Assembly: GCA_036245805.1 (NCBI GenBank)
Contig: BTRK01000006.1
Span: 21,112,365-21,176,364 of the forward strand
DNA from: Pristionchus mayeri
Lineage: Eukaryota; Nematoda; Chromadorea; Rhabditida; Neodiplogasteridae
Direction of reading: 5' to 3'
Length of the DNA stretch: 64,000 bases
This document shows positions 1-13,100 of the stretch, piece by piece. Each line of letters opens with the position of its first letter. Positions within the stretch are counted from its first letter, which is position 1. The notes under the pieces were generated by a model, which saw only the letters and a program-made list of their open reading frames with translations, made no database searches and was not told where the DNA came from. Position numbers and translations under genes: made by a program.

Positions 1-2595
1 GCTAGGAATCTTCTCCGTTCTGGACATCTCAAGTACAACACTAGCTCATGCCCGCGCATCTACTGAGATCTCTCTCTCTCACCGGCTGCTTGACGTATTC
101 GTTGTAGTCCATCGTCATGATGATCACAATGTTCGGATAGAGCCTGAAGAACAGAGGTCTCATAATTTTTCTCCTTTAGTTGATTTTAAACAGAAATGCA
201 ACATCATAATATCCAATTAAATTAAAACTAATTATTACACAAAGAACAACATAAAAAATAAAACATTATACACATACAACTTAAACAATTATGACAAATT
301 AAATTTTTCAGACACCTACAGTTTAGAAACTGGAGGCGTCAATTCTGAGGTGATTGTCTTAGAACTACGATAGTACAGAATACCCATCCACTTCTAAGGA
401 GATCTACTCCCTGCTCACTTCCTCAGGGCGTGCAGGGGGGTCTCGCTCTCCATGATGACACTCTTCACGATCGGGTCGAGCATCTTCACTCGTTTGTTGT
501 GCTCTTGCAGCTGCAATCAGCCACATTACAGCTTTGTGCTCACAATAATAATTAGGTAGCAGTTTTAAGACTGACAGCTGGACCATTGTCGACGATGTTC
601 TTGCGCTGCCAAGTAGGAAACATGAAGTGAGACCAATTGATGAGAGCCTGAATCATCAATCCATCTGTCTCTCTCTTCCATTCCGCGTCTCCTCACCGAC
701 TGCCCGTCGATGACCAGGACGGAATCCATGTGGTAGATGGCGTCGTTCACCGTTTCGCCATCGGGCGCCTGCAATAACACTCTAAAGGGTTGATCAACTA
801 TTAATTAATTATAATAGAATTAATTACATAAATGTATGCTCACCTCTCCATCTTGTATCAGGTCGAGATTCCGATGCGTGTCGTACCGCCTCTACAAAAG
901 ATTGAAAGTAGCAGGAAATACAGAATCTTCGAAAATAATTGCCACGAATGTGCTTTAAAAAGTAGATTAGCACTTTGAGCATTTACACCGCACAGTGCAC
1001 AATTAACACACATCCGATCCACTGGACAGCAGAGGACAGTATTCAACATTGAACTCACGTCGTTGGCGCCGAGGAAGCGGGGATAGGGGTAGATGATTCT
1101 CGATTCCTCCTCCATCTTCTTACGTGATTCCCACTGCAACCAATTCATTCATTCATATCTATTTGCCTATACATAAAGCGCAGAGTGTTATCGTGTGTGA
1201 CCAGGATCCGGCTAGAAACAAATAAGTAGAAAACTCACAGGGATCGGATTGCTTCTAATTTTGCCGCTGAGAAGGGGGTTATTTCGCTGCGCTGGGATGA
1301 CGCCTACTACGCGTGCTGCAGGGGCAGGGGCAGCTGCGACTGCTGCAGGGGGAGGCACGGGTGGAAGGGCTGCAGCTGCTCCGAGGTGCACACTCGACTC
1401 ACGCGTCTGCAATTTGGTGAGGTGATTAATGCAACAATTCTTTAAAAAGTAACCAATATTGGGAACAGTCGCAGGACAGCGGGACCAAAGATGAGAGAGA
1501 GGCATCATGCGAGAAAAACACAGCAGGATATTTTTTTGCAAATTAGGTGAATATTGAATAGCCTATGTTGTTAATCATGGCTGTTTCAATTTCTTAGTAG
1601 TAATTATGACTGACCCTGGATCGACGACTTCTCTTTCGCTGGGAGGGATCGTTGTTCTCCTTCTCCTCACCTCTGTCGGCCCCATCCTCCTCCGAGTTCT
1701 ACAATATTTATAAAAACTAATTTTATATTTTAATACAAAATTTTGATAAGATAAAGTAAGTAGTTTTTTTTTCAACTGTAACAGGCAAATGATAAACTCA
1801 AACAGAATGACACAAACTTACTGTCATGGATCTCTTATTGTCCGTGGGACGAGGAAGGCCGCGCACGGAGTTTGATGGGCCAGCTCCGCCGCTCCCAGAC
1901 TCAAAATTCAACAGTTACGCTATGGACAAAACAACAATAGAAAACACTGATTTAATCTTTAATATATTAATATCATAGAAAGGGAAAGATAAGAGGCCGC
2001 AATGAACTAAAGAATGACTCATATACAGATACGACAAACAATCTTGCGAAAATGTGAAATATGCACACAAAGGGAAAAGACTGCTCAAATTTCTTGTAAT
2101 TAGCGGCGGACTTAGTGTTTTGGAGATGGGGGTGGAAGGTTGGCGAAGATGCAGAAGAGGTTACGTCGCTGTCAACTCACCGTCGCGTTCCTCAGAGGAT
2201 CGGCTGCGGGAGCGTCGGTCGTCCCCCCATCGCTGCAAGTAACCACTCATATTGTTGATGCCCCTCCCTCGAACAATATGAACAAATTTTAAAAAATTCC
2301 CATTTAGCGCAGAATATAATAATGAACCAAAAAAGGGCGCTCGATGAATACGTTCCATGCAAGAGATTGAGAGGGTGTCAACAACTGCGACTGTCAATAG
2401 CTCATCCCCCACCAAAAAGTGTGAAGGGCGCAAAATGAAAGCGAAACCATAATCTTGCGAACTTATCTTTTTGTGAAAGCATGAAATAAGTGCCTTCGAA
2501 GTAAAGGGATAAAGCTACCTGGTTCGCCCGTTGGACAGGCTCTTCCTGCCACCCTTCTTGGATGAAGATGCTGCATTCCCCTTACTGCCAGCCAT
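1..2595 (-). CDS. Unrecognised Ser/Arg- and Ala/Pro-rich, probably nuclear protein (partial)
   Basis: I do not recognise this family. The start at 2595 (MAGSKGNAASSSKKGG) follows an acceptor-like ttatag one base upstream. Exons read from splice signals and phase lie near 2595-2519, 2232-2182, 1900-1829, 1698-1616, 1410-1240, 1133-1059, 892-846, 770-705, 510-416 and 164 leftwards. The N-terminal third is basic and low complexity (RSRSRSSEERD; an acidic stretch ending in KENNDPSQRKRSRRSR). An Ala/Pro-rich linker follows. The C-terminal half looks globular and conserved, with pieces such as SRIIYPYPRFLGAND, AIYHMDSVLVIDG, LQEHNKRVKMLDPIVKSVI and FFRLYPNIVIIMTMDYNEYV. It may stop at about position 38 or continue past the window edge. 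The basic SR-type head suggests a nuclear role, but no function is assigned. Confidence 0.7.
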
Positions 2596-4778
2596 ACTAT
2601 AATTGCAAAAGATAACATGGAAGGGGAAAACTGTAAAAAATAAGTCAATAATCGAAAATACGGGGAAAATGCAGAATGCGGGAAATCTTGCCGCGCAGTC
2701 AGTGGTCAAATCGTGCCACCGTAGTTTCCGTATTTCAAAATGATCAGTAACTAGTTTTTAAAAAATTTCTCACTTTAGCGATCGTCACGTGAAATTGGAG
2801 AATTTTTTAAATGCTTCAATTTTTGCTGTTATGAGGTTGTCATGAGTGACAAATAACGATATGATAAATAGAATTCACACTTTAGTGGAAAATTTTCTCA
2901 AACAAGCATGTCCTTCTAAGCTCCGCCCACTTGGTGTCAGTGACGCACGCAGCGCCCGTCCGCAACGCGTTCCATAGGTCGCTTATTATTTTTTATGTCA
3001 ATTATTAATTTATGAAACAAAAGTTTAGTGAACTTTAAATAGTGATAGCAACTAATTGGTGTCGAGTAGTATCATGATTGATTAATCTCGAAAATTATTT
3101 TATCTTTCTTACTTTGAACTACAAGGAAGCAAACTTACCGTAATCAGACTGAAGTACTCAAATCTAAATTCCTACTCCAATAGTCTAAATCTGCCCGTAG
3201 GAGTATGTGTCCTAAAACCCTTGTATAGCACATGCAGCCGCAATCTGATTAAAAATGAGTTTATGTGTGAAATCGCATACAATATGAAATAGAGTGGAAA
3301 ATGGGGATTTACAAGTTCCTATTGTGAATACTGATGAAGAAGTTGAGAAAGATGGTCAGACACGGGGGAACAAGAAATAGATAGTTCGAAATACATCAAC
3401 ACTCTTCATAAATTTTGTCGAAACGAGACAAAAATATGCGAAAAAGTGTTCCAGCTTGACCACAATGCCAGATTTGAAAGAACAACACTATCAATTGACG
3501 ATAAACTATTTAATATACAATGATGAGCTATAGAAAAATATAAATTAACGCAATAAATGCCTATGAGATGAGCTATAGAGTCTGGAACAGAAGCTACAGT
3601 CACTATCGGCCCTTCAAACGACTATAGAAAAATCCAAGCATACCGTAAGGATATGAAATTTCGGTGATCCATTCGTTTGGCATTGGGAAGCCATCATAAA
3701 AAATATGAGAAGGATCGTCGATCTGGATCATAAGTAAGATGAACATAAACTATGGCGGAAAAAATGCGGAGAATAAACGAACTTTGAGCGAACGTAGCAA
3801 TATTTCGCTAACAACGATTCGCCTCAAAACAAGATATGATGTGCGTATGGACATTCTAATAGAATTCACAGAAATTCACGAAATAGGGCTAATCAGGAAG
3901 AGAATGGCACGAGAAAAACGTCGTTTTCTCCAAAACATTGCTTCAGTTCAGAAGGTATTGAAAATTTTCGCTAGTACCGATTCTCGCGAAACGATTACAA
4001 TCTACCCAGTGATAGATTCTCCATCAATTCGAAACAAAAACAGAGAGGCGGGCCAATAAACTAATCGATAATCAAGAAAAAATCATTTTGGCAGTAAAAA
4101 TTCGATTTGGCGCATTGGGAAAACACTCCCGTTTAAAGACACTCGCTCACCATCTTTTTCCCGGTCTTTAAATAGGACTTCCCGGTTTGGTGGCCGCTAC
4201 TTGAAAATATCAATTTTACAGCCTAAATTGCTTAATTATTAATTTGCTTCAACAAACGGGAATCCATTGAGGGTTCGCCCCGATACCAGATACCAGCCGG
4301 TTGTCACAAAGTAACGCAATGTGATTTCCCTCTCGCATCTCAAAGGCATTGCTTCAATCACATTCATGTTAGTTAGATAGCGGTGAAGGAGTCTCAAATC
4401 AGTTGTCAAACACACATAAGAATGCTGAATGTCAGATTTTAGACACCCTTCATTCACTGATTATCACTTGCCGGAAATTGCCTCGTACTTCCCAATTGCT
4501 TCAACTATCACACTCGATGAAGCATTTTTGATTGTAAGCAAGAGCTTTCGTGTTATGGAAACACTTCATCATATGCTGCATCATCGGTACATTATGGACA
4601 AGGAACCCGTAAGTGATCATCGAGAGAAACGAAGGAGGAGAACGATAATATGATGGGATGGGGGAACGAATAACGAGTGTGATACGCGATGGGAGGATTC
4701 ACAATGGAGTAAAGACGAAAGATAATGAACGAATCGAGAAAGTATCTGATCAGGGGGGAGAAGGAGGGGGGGGATGGT
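2596..4778. other. Intergenic interval, no gene seen
   Basis: AT-rich sequence between the 5' end of the leftmost gene and the 3' end of the channel gene. Short open frames here (for example 3739-4059 +) lack splice-signal context and protein-like composition. About 2750-3000 should hold the promoter of the leftmost gene. Confidence 0.5.
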
Positions 4779-7700
4779 TCATAGCCCAGTGGGAGGGAGA
4801 TCCGTAGTGAGGCTCAATCGCTGTTCCATCTTCCGCTGCGTGTAGTACGTCCAGTAGATGATCTAAAAGCCGATTATGACTATTGTTTCGTAAAACGGGA
4901 ATCTCACATTGAAGAGCGCGAATAGCGTGGGAAAAAGCAGACTGGCGATCTTGTCTATCTTCTCTGGAGGCCACGATACGCAACCCGGAGGCCACTTTGG
5001 CAGCGGGATACGGTAGGAGCTGCGAGGAGGGAGGATTACAGTAACGGAATCGATCGATGGGCTCGTTTCGTCGCACCCGTCCGACTTCCGATCCAGGGGC
5101 AGCATGTAGCGTTCGTCGTAGCGACAGAGACCGGGAGGGGAGGACTCGAAGGCCGTCTCCACCTGCAAATCATGTTTCCCCCCCTTCGATAAACAGTTTT
5201 TATTCTCGCCACTCTTACCTTCTTGCATATTGTATGCTTCTTCTTGCCCGGCTGCTCATCCTTCACCTGAATAGTGCGACATTACATAATATCACTGGCC
5301 AGAATCCGATTTTGAATCAAATTTCCGGAATTTCCATCTCGATTTCTGGAGTGAACGAACCTTGAATCCGACGATGGCCAACTCGAGTAGCGAGCAGAAG
5401 ATGAACGTCATCGAGACGAGCATCCAGACATCTCAAGAGAAGGAATTCTCTCGCTAGCCCCCATTGTTCCCTTGCACCGGTCAGCCATCGATGGTAACAA
5501 ATTTAGAGATCGCAAAAAATAGTCTACCTATAGCCTTGATGTAGGAGACGCGCGGCAGATTGCGCATGATGTTGCCGAACTGAAAGTGTGTTTAGACAAT
5601 ATTTTACAGTTTTTCTCACCTGGAATATCATGGCCAGCAGTGCATTCACTCCCAGCATCGTCCTGGCTGGAATCGCCCGAGGACCAAGCGAGAACGAGAC
5701 CCAACTGGAAGAGAAGGGTTACGGTATCGATCGAAGCCTATCGATTCCCTCTCTCACCTAATGAAGATGGTGAGATAGGTGGGAAGATATGCTTGCATGA
5801 AGTACCAGATGTAGCGACTGAACAATTGTTGATTATTTTTAGCTAATACAGTTTGATACCGTTCGAAAACGAGTTCGAAGTGGAGCTCGTCCCACATGCC
5901 CGCAGGGTAGGGCTCCTTCTTCTTCCTGGAGAAGGATCAGCCATGATTTGTGATTCCTTCCCTCTAAGACCTCTCTTACTGTGTTGCAACATCAGTGCAA
6001 AAAGGCGAATCCATATGAGAGACTTTTTGAGTGAGTGAACATATCTGTAGATACCCTTGGCATTAGCGAAAAATCGAATCCCTCCAAAATGTGTACACAT
6101 GTAGTACTCGGGGAGTACTACTCAGACACGGCATATTTAGTGTTCTAGCTCAAGTGTTCGGGAATGAGATGTACTTTGGTTCAAAAATTTCAATTTTCGA
6201 ATTTTTCCGTTTCGCGATGGATCTGATCGATTCATATCTCTAAAAATTCATAATATTCGCTTGAGTGCACCAACCAAGGTTCATCAGAATCGGATGAAAA
6301 CTCGACGTGAAAACATCAATTTCCGATTAATATTATTTTTAGCTATTTCAGATATAGTGGTATTGACACTTTTTATTAGCTTGATTTGTAGCTCTCACTG
6401 ATTACTGTTTACTATAAAATTTTGAGCGAAAAATAAAAATACATGTCTGGCGAAATTTTCAAAAAACCGAAAAAAGTCATTTCGTAATAAAGTTTCAGGC
6501 TACCGTATCCTGTCATGAGAATATTTCGCAAATCGTCGAACATTGATGAATTTTTGAATCATTTGGAATTTGAATGTTTCAGTGAAGAACCTAACTGGCA
6601 CATAACAGAGAACAACTGAAATCATTCGCTAATGTGCTGAAATCGGTCAGAGGTGTGATACTTGTGTAATGGTGAATTTTACAAATTGCAGTAATTGACC
6701 GCTATCACTTCAAATGTATTGAAATCGTAATTTCGATACAAGTATCGACTGTAGTTCATCAAAGTATGTGAGAAAACTACATGGGCATAAGTTCAGGCAA
6801 TTTGTAAAATGCACCATTACACAAGTGTCAAACCTCTGACCGATTTCAGCACATTAGCGAATGATTTCAGTTGTTCGCTGTTATGTGCCAGTTAGATTCT
6901 TCACTGAAACATTCAAATTCCAAATGATTCAAAAATTCATCAATGTTCGCCGATTTGAGAAGTATTCTCATGACAGGATACGGTAGCCTGAAACTTTATT
7001 ACAAACTGACTTTTTTCGGTTTTTCGAAAATTTCGCCAGACATGTATTTTTATTTTCCGCTCAAAATGTTATAGTAAACAGTAATCAGTGAGAGCTACAA
7101 ATCAAGCTAATAAAAAGTGTCAATACCACCATATCTGAAATAGCTAAAAATAATATAAATCGAAAATTGATGTTTTTACGTCGAGTTTTCATCCGATTCT
7201 GATGAAACTTGGTTGGTGCACTCAAGTGAATATTATGAATTTTTAGAGATATGAATCGATCAGATCCATCGCGAAACCGCAAAAATCGAAAATTGAAATT
7301 TTTGAACCAAAGTACATCTCATTCCCGAACACTTGAGCTAGAACACTAAATATGCCGTGTCTGAGTAGTACTCCCCGAGTACTACATGTGTACACATTTT
7401 GGAGGGATTCGATTTTTTACTAATGCCAAGCATGTTCACCGACTCAAAAAGTCTCTCATATTTCTTTTTGGGGCTTTTCCATCGTTTTTCACGCGACTTC
7501 TCTTTTTCTCAGCCACCGTCCCGTGCGATGGAGATCATAAGGGAGATACTCGTTGACCTCGCAGTGTATTTGATGAGATCGTAGTCGGGGAGGACGATCT
7601 GTGAGAGTAGCTGAATGGGTGCCACCATATTTCCCTCCCCGTCGAATGTCTCCGCCGCCCAGTTCATCTGCACCTCCTGGTTGTTGTAGTTGAAACTGCA

Positions 7701-10182
7701 AATACAGTCAGTTATCGATGGAGAATATGATAACAATAAGCTACCGTACCTCTCGTAGATGAGGTTGCACTTCTGCACATCCATTGGGAAGTTGGAGAGG
7801 TCCATCTGACACGGGCCCTTCACACGTGTTCGCTGAGAAATCATAGCCCTTGTTTCAGATTCGATGATCTCTACTGTATCGCAGAGAACTATACGTCGTA
7901 AATGCGTGTCTCAGTTGGATCCCCCTCATAATCCCTCCTTACCCCTGGGATACACACGAATGTTTTCTTCGCAGTTCCCTCGAAAAACAATCGGATGATC
8001 AGAGTTGATTCTCAGAAGTAGCCTGACCAGGTGAACCCTTTTCTCTCTACACAGGACGATCTCTAGGTGGATTCCTAGATTATTCCCCATTCATCCAACC
8101 CGGATGTCCGATCTCTTCGACCCATTCGTGTCTCATCTCAATGATCCCCCTCTCAGCCATGCGAGCGTCACTCTGCACATTCGATTCCATCTCGGAACTG
8201 CATGCAGACACGCCAAAAATCGAGAGGAAGAAGGGAAGGAAAACGTGGCCAAACTCAATCAACTGGAAGCCTAAGCCACCTACAGAAGGCGACGGAGCGT
8301 GTCATTCGCAAGGAGGAAAGAGACGAGAACACTCACATAGTTCACCCAGACAGTCCCGTTCGGGTAGAGCATCAGGAAGATGTTCCTGAATGAAATTCAG
8401 TCTCGCAGACAGAGAACCAATGCGAACTTGAAGGGCGAATCGTGGATCTGGGCAATTTTGCTGTTGATGAAGCAGCTGTTGGGAGTCCACAGTCGCTCCA
8501 GGACCTGCAATCAATTTCAGTAATCTACTGTTTCGAAATTTGCGTTCGAGCATTCGTTTGTCTCCATTGAGCTACGATGATGGATGAGTCTGTTTCCCCT
8601 TCTTCTCCCTTCCTCCTTGTCAATACCTGATGATTGAGTGAGAGATTCTGCTTGCAGGGGTTCAGATGGTCGAAGTAGAGGGCAGGATCCATCCACATCT
8701 CGTTGATGTAGATGTCCATCTCAACAACAACTCCATCATTCCCCCCATTTTCAAAGATTGAGCATGGTTTTTTGGTCATCGATGCTCCGATTCCATCCAG
8801 CGTTACTCTAATTCGCAAGGCATGCGGAATCAGAAAACACCATCTGCAGGTCACCGATTAGGGTGGTTTTTACTCCATTTCTTTGGATTAGCACAAGAAG
8901 AGGTTTGATGTTTGCTGAGCAAAGCTCTCCTGTCCACTTGGGTACGTGATCTCGCACATCTTTCATGGCACTTATCAGGGATTGCCGAAAGTAGATCATC
9001 GATTAGGACGACTTCTTTCATTTGCACTTCCTGTTTGTATCTCAGCGCATGATGGACTTCAGTCTAGCGCTAAAAAGGGTACTGTGCTTCGCAATATTAG
9101 CAACGCGCATAAAATTTTGTACTTTTAGTGAATTCCCTGCAACCCAGAAAATGCTGGAAATACCTCGAAATCGTTGGTGATTTCATCGATGGTTGTGATG
9201 GCCTGGATCCAGAATTCCACCGTCACTTTGACTCCTTCTTCGGCTGAAAAAAGCATCCTTTTCACTGTTGTCTCACCCAGTTATTGTAGATGAAACTACG
9301 ACAGATAGATTTCAGATGTTTTCGTACTCCGTTCCATTAAGAGGTCTCGTTACGAGGGGAGATAATAACCACTTATTTGCGTCATTGCTAGATATTATCC
9401 CCTGCCCAGTGCAATAGTAGGGATGGAGTCTCTCTCTCTATTTCGCCCGTTCTCTTGCCAGTTAGAGTGATGAAAGAGAGGTCGGAATGAAGAGAGCGTG
9501 CTCCTCATTGTCCACAATTGACTCTTAATTTGAGGGGCCAATTTCGATGTCTCTCTCCTCATTTATGCGCAGCGTAGGCAAAGAATGAGCAGATAATTTG
9601 CGAAGCGAGGGAGAGATGAGGTGTCCAAATTCGCGAGGCTTCTGTCAGAAGCTGGTGGAAGCTTGTCATTCACAGGGACTGTGCTCGGACAAACGCTACC
9701 GTACCACACTACAGACGAGATCACTGATCGAGAAATAGATAGTACTTTAACATCTTCTCTACTGGTCAGGCATGTGACACGTAGAACTTACTAGGGATGC
9801 GGAACTTATTGTATCCAGTTCCGTTGAGTAGTTTGTCGATGATCTGTATGTCCCTTGAGCAGTTTCTCCTGGGTGTTGACTGCTCCGTGCGTGAGGTTCT
9901 GCAATTAATTTCAGGTTTTTGAACCTATTTCGGGCTAAGCTCCACTTGGCAGCCACTTCCCTCAGAGTGTCCACTACTACACATGACTAATGAGATGGAG
10001 CAAACTAACTCCTTTTCCCTTACTTCTTTCATGATTTTCAAGGCAAAAAGTGGTAACCTGGTGGTCTCAGCCTCGTCCTCGCTCTCCTTGAGGGAGTAAT
10101 CCTCGTCGATCCTCAACGCTGACGACGTCGAGGAGACGATGAGGAAGAGAAGAGAGAGGAGGAACGGACCCCGAGGGATCAT
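4779..10182 (-). CDS. Cys-loop ligand-gated ion channel subunit, anion-selective type (nematode LGC family)
   Basis: Pentameric receptor subunit of the plasma membrane. The start at 10182 opens a signal peptide ([18 protein letters not shown]). Extracellular landmarks in order are [47 protein letters not shown] and [13 protein letters not shown]. The Cys-loop is [15 protein letters not shown], with the usual 13 residues between cysteines. TM1 is [18 protein letters not shown] (about 5820-5760). TM2 begins [15 protein letters not shown], and PAR before TM2 is the anion-channel signature. [19 protein letters not shown] leads into TM3. A basic TM3-4 loop and a TM4 ([20 protein letters not shown]) end at a TGA at 4779-4781. 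About 16 exons. The TM2-TM3 wording resembles the nematode amine/acetylcholine-gated chloride channel group (mod-1/acc/lgc). The ligand cannot be named from sequence alone. The intron between about 5934 and 7585 holds a large foldback repeat. Confidence 0.93.
6013..7463. repeat. Large foldback (palindromic) repeat, arms about 670 bp
   Basis: The left arm (about 6013-6690) is nearly the reverse complement of the right arm (about 6803-7463), leaving a loop of about 110 bases. Both arms carry, for example, tccctccaaaatgtgtacac with gtactcggggagtac next to it, and the tract reading ctgaaatcggtcagaggt. Mismatches are few and scattered. No transposase frame is visible inside. It lies wholly within an intron of the channel gene and is probably a nonautonomous foldback/MITE-type element. 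Confidence 0.9.
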
Positions 10183-13100
10183 CGAAAGGAGTCTGAAGGA
10201 GGAGGGTGAATCAACTGATGATTGCGAGAATAGACGATCATGAGAATCGATGTGATACAAGTGAACGACGGATATAGAAATAATATTGTGAGGCAGATAG
10301 TTCGCATTCTCGGAATGTCTATACGGGGAAGACTCGAAGCCTTTCACTGTCAACGACAGACCAAGAACAAACAATAAGGAAGCCCCGCCTGTGATAGTTC
10401 TTTGGTATCGGATAGGAGTGCAGGGCAGATTGGGTCTATCCGAAGGGCATCTAGATGGAGACAAAGGACCAAAAGACTTATCATGGCGATGAGCCGGGGG
10501 GATAATGGGGGGGGGGGGGGAATGGGAGATCACTCAGGTGGATGCAATACGACTGGCTGCAGAATAGGGGGACAAGGAACTGGAGACGGGCCATTGGCGC
10601 GTCTGAAAGAGGCAGAAGAGAAGGGAGGATGATGGTAATGAGACATGCTAAGAGAGGAGGGAATGGGGAGGAGAAGCACTGAAGGAGTCATAAACGAGCA
10701 CCAGAGAGACTCGAGCAGGAGGGAGGAATGACCGAGTGCAACATTGTCTCGCTCTCCCAAAATGGAACTTCGTCGGGAGTACGTGGAGAAATGACGAGAA
10801 GAAAGGGTGTAGTGCAAGGGAGATTAGAGGAGGAGGAGTCCTGATTATGGAACTAGATGGAGGGGGACTCAAATGCGAACTAATGCGCGGCGAGGAATCG
10901 GCAGCTTACTTTGATGTTTCTCCCGGAGAAATCAGCTGACGATGGGGGAGGGAAGCAGATGGACGTGATAAAGAGATGATCGTGATCTACCAGACTCTAG
11001 GCACCGATACGACAGTGTCACGGGAATGATCACACTGTTTTGAAGGTGTTTCACACAATAATTGAGACTGCGCAAAATGCGAAGGTTTCGAAGCTCTAGT
11101 ACGGTATATCTCGAGAGGTGTGAAAACAGAAGTAATAGAGAGGAAACGGTTTGATCTCGCCTCTCGCTGGATCACACGATCGAATGAAAGTATCGTCGCC
11201 CTATCTGCAAACAATCGACTGAAATCCGAGCGAGGAATGAATGGCCCTTCACCTCTCATCTTCGAAGGTGAGAAAGCCCCCCGTGATTCCCCCCCCCCCC
11301 TCCCACCACCGACTAGGAAAACAAGCACTACAGTTCGCTCATTTCAGTGAGTATTCAGGGAATTAGGCTAGAATGAACGGGGTAACACACCCCCATGAAT
11401 GCCCTTCATTAGCACAGTAATCGTCAAAATACCGTATAGCAATAGAGATGATCTGCGAAGAGGAGTACTAAAAAATAGCGAGAAATTGAGGAGCCACTTT
11501 TCATTTAGTATTTACATCGATGACGAGAAAATGAATCACGGTTCTTTGAATGAATGGAGACATTGGGGCTGATCAGAGAGACAAAGTTCGTTCCTTCGGC
11601 TCGAGTACAGTTGGAGAAGGTAGAGGAGGGGGTGTTGACGAAAGAATGGCTGGATTATCCCAGTACTTCAACCTTCGCACTTCGCAAGAGGGCGATGAAT
11701 AGATTATCAGTGTGAGATTCAGAATCGATTCGAACGCGAACGTTGACTAGGAACACTGGAAAATGAAGCAAACTTGGAAGATGATGATGGAATACGTTGG
11801 TCTAGATGCTAGTGTCAAGCACCTTTTATGGTTGACTTCCGACAAGGACATTTAGGAGGAAAAGAGAGGAGAAGAACGAGGAGAATACACGCTAGACGGG
11901 ACTCGGATCCAGTGAGCTACTGAGCTACCCACTCCAAATTAGAGTGCTACGATGACGAATCAATCGTCGCAGACCTAAAATAGTGCCATCTCTAATCGTC
12001 AAACACGTCTTCAAGGGAACAAATTCCACTAGTTAGGAGCAATTCAGAGGATTCTGGGAGATCTAAGGCATCATTCCTGCAAGTCGAAACAGGAGTCTAA
12101 AATATAGCTGACCACCCATTGCAGTGAAGGGTGTCAAACAGCGAAGTTAGGAGCGATTCCGGAACTTATCGAGATTTGCTGCATCACTTCCCTCGAAGGA
12201 AGCGATTGCTAGCGGATCTACTCTTCTACTTCCTGTATTTACTCGCCCGTGCAAGGGGGAGACTGACAGGTTCCCTCCCCCTGACAGTCTCCTCCTCCTC
12301 CTTCCTCAATTGGCTTCTATACAAATATTCGAAATCGAGGCGAAATACCAGACTATTTCTGTGAGTGACAGGGAGGCGCTTTTAGCTGGATTCGAATCAG
12401 ACTAAATCTGCCTGGATTCATCGTGGAATGAGAGATCGGTAGAAGTGAGGACGTTGGCGGATGATTTGAGTGGGAGAGAGGGGCGTTCCCACATGAATCA
12501 GATGGAATTGAGGTAGAAGCAGGTGCACAATGAAGATGAGAAGAGTAGAATGAGTAGAATGGAAAGAGAACACGAACGAGAATCAGGAGTTATGAGAAGG
12601 GACTAATACTCTTTGCATCTCATTTCTTTCAGTGTCGGGGAAAAAACAAAGTTTGTGCTTATACGAGAGTGGACCTTTCTCTAAATACGCATGATAATGA
12701 ACTCTAAGCACGAGATGTTTCAGTGGAAGTGAGCTCAGAGGGACTAATCTGCAAGTCATTGAGTATACACTTATCCGGAACCCAGTGAATCAGGTTAGAA
12801 AACGGATGCATGTGAAAACGATATTGAACTGTGCAGTGTCTATATCAGATTATTGTCACCGAGGAATTGCTCATCCATGCTGCTGACAGGGTCAACATAT
12901 ATACCGTGCCCTGCTCTCCATTGAACAAGAGTGTAGGCATCAAGTCATACGACTGAATCGGGCCCGTGCACTTCATTGCCCGGGTCACACCATAAAACGA
13001 GGCCGGAAATTCCCCTTGAGGGCCACGCTCAGCCAGGGCAAAAATATAGCAGTGAACTGACTCCTAATCTGGAGTCTTAGAGGATGGAGAGGGGAGAGGA

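Noticed and set aside
3739..4059. 106-codon + frame in the first intergenic interval
   Set aside because: No splice or start context, no recognisable domain, and it lies in AT-rich spacer.
9925..10533. 202-codon minus-strand frame
   Set aside because: The signal peptide starting at 10182 is the true N-terminus of the channel. The upstream extension is non-coding and passes through a G-rich tract.
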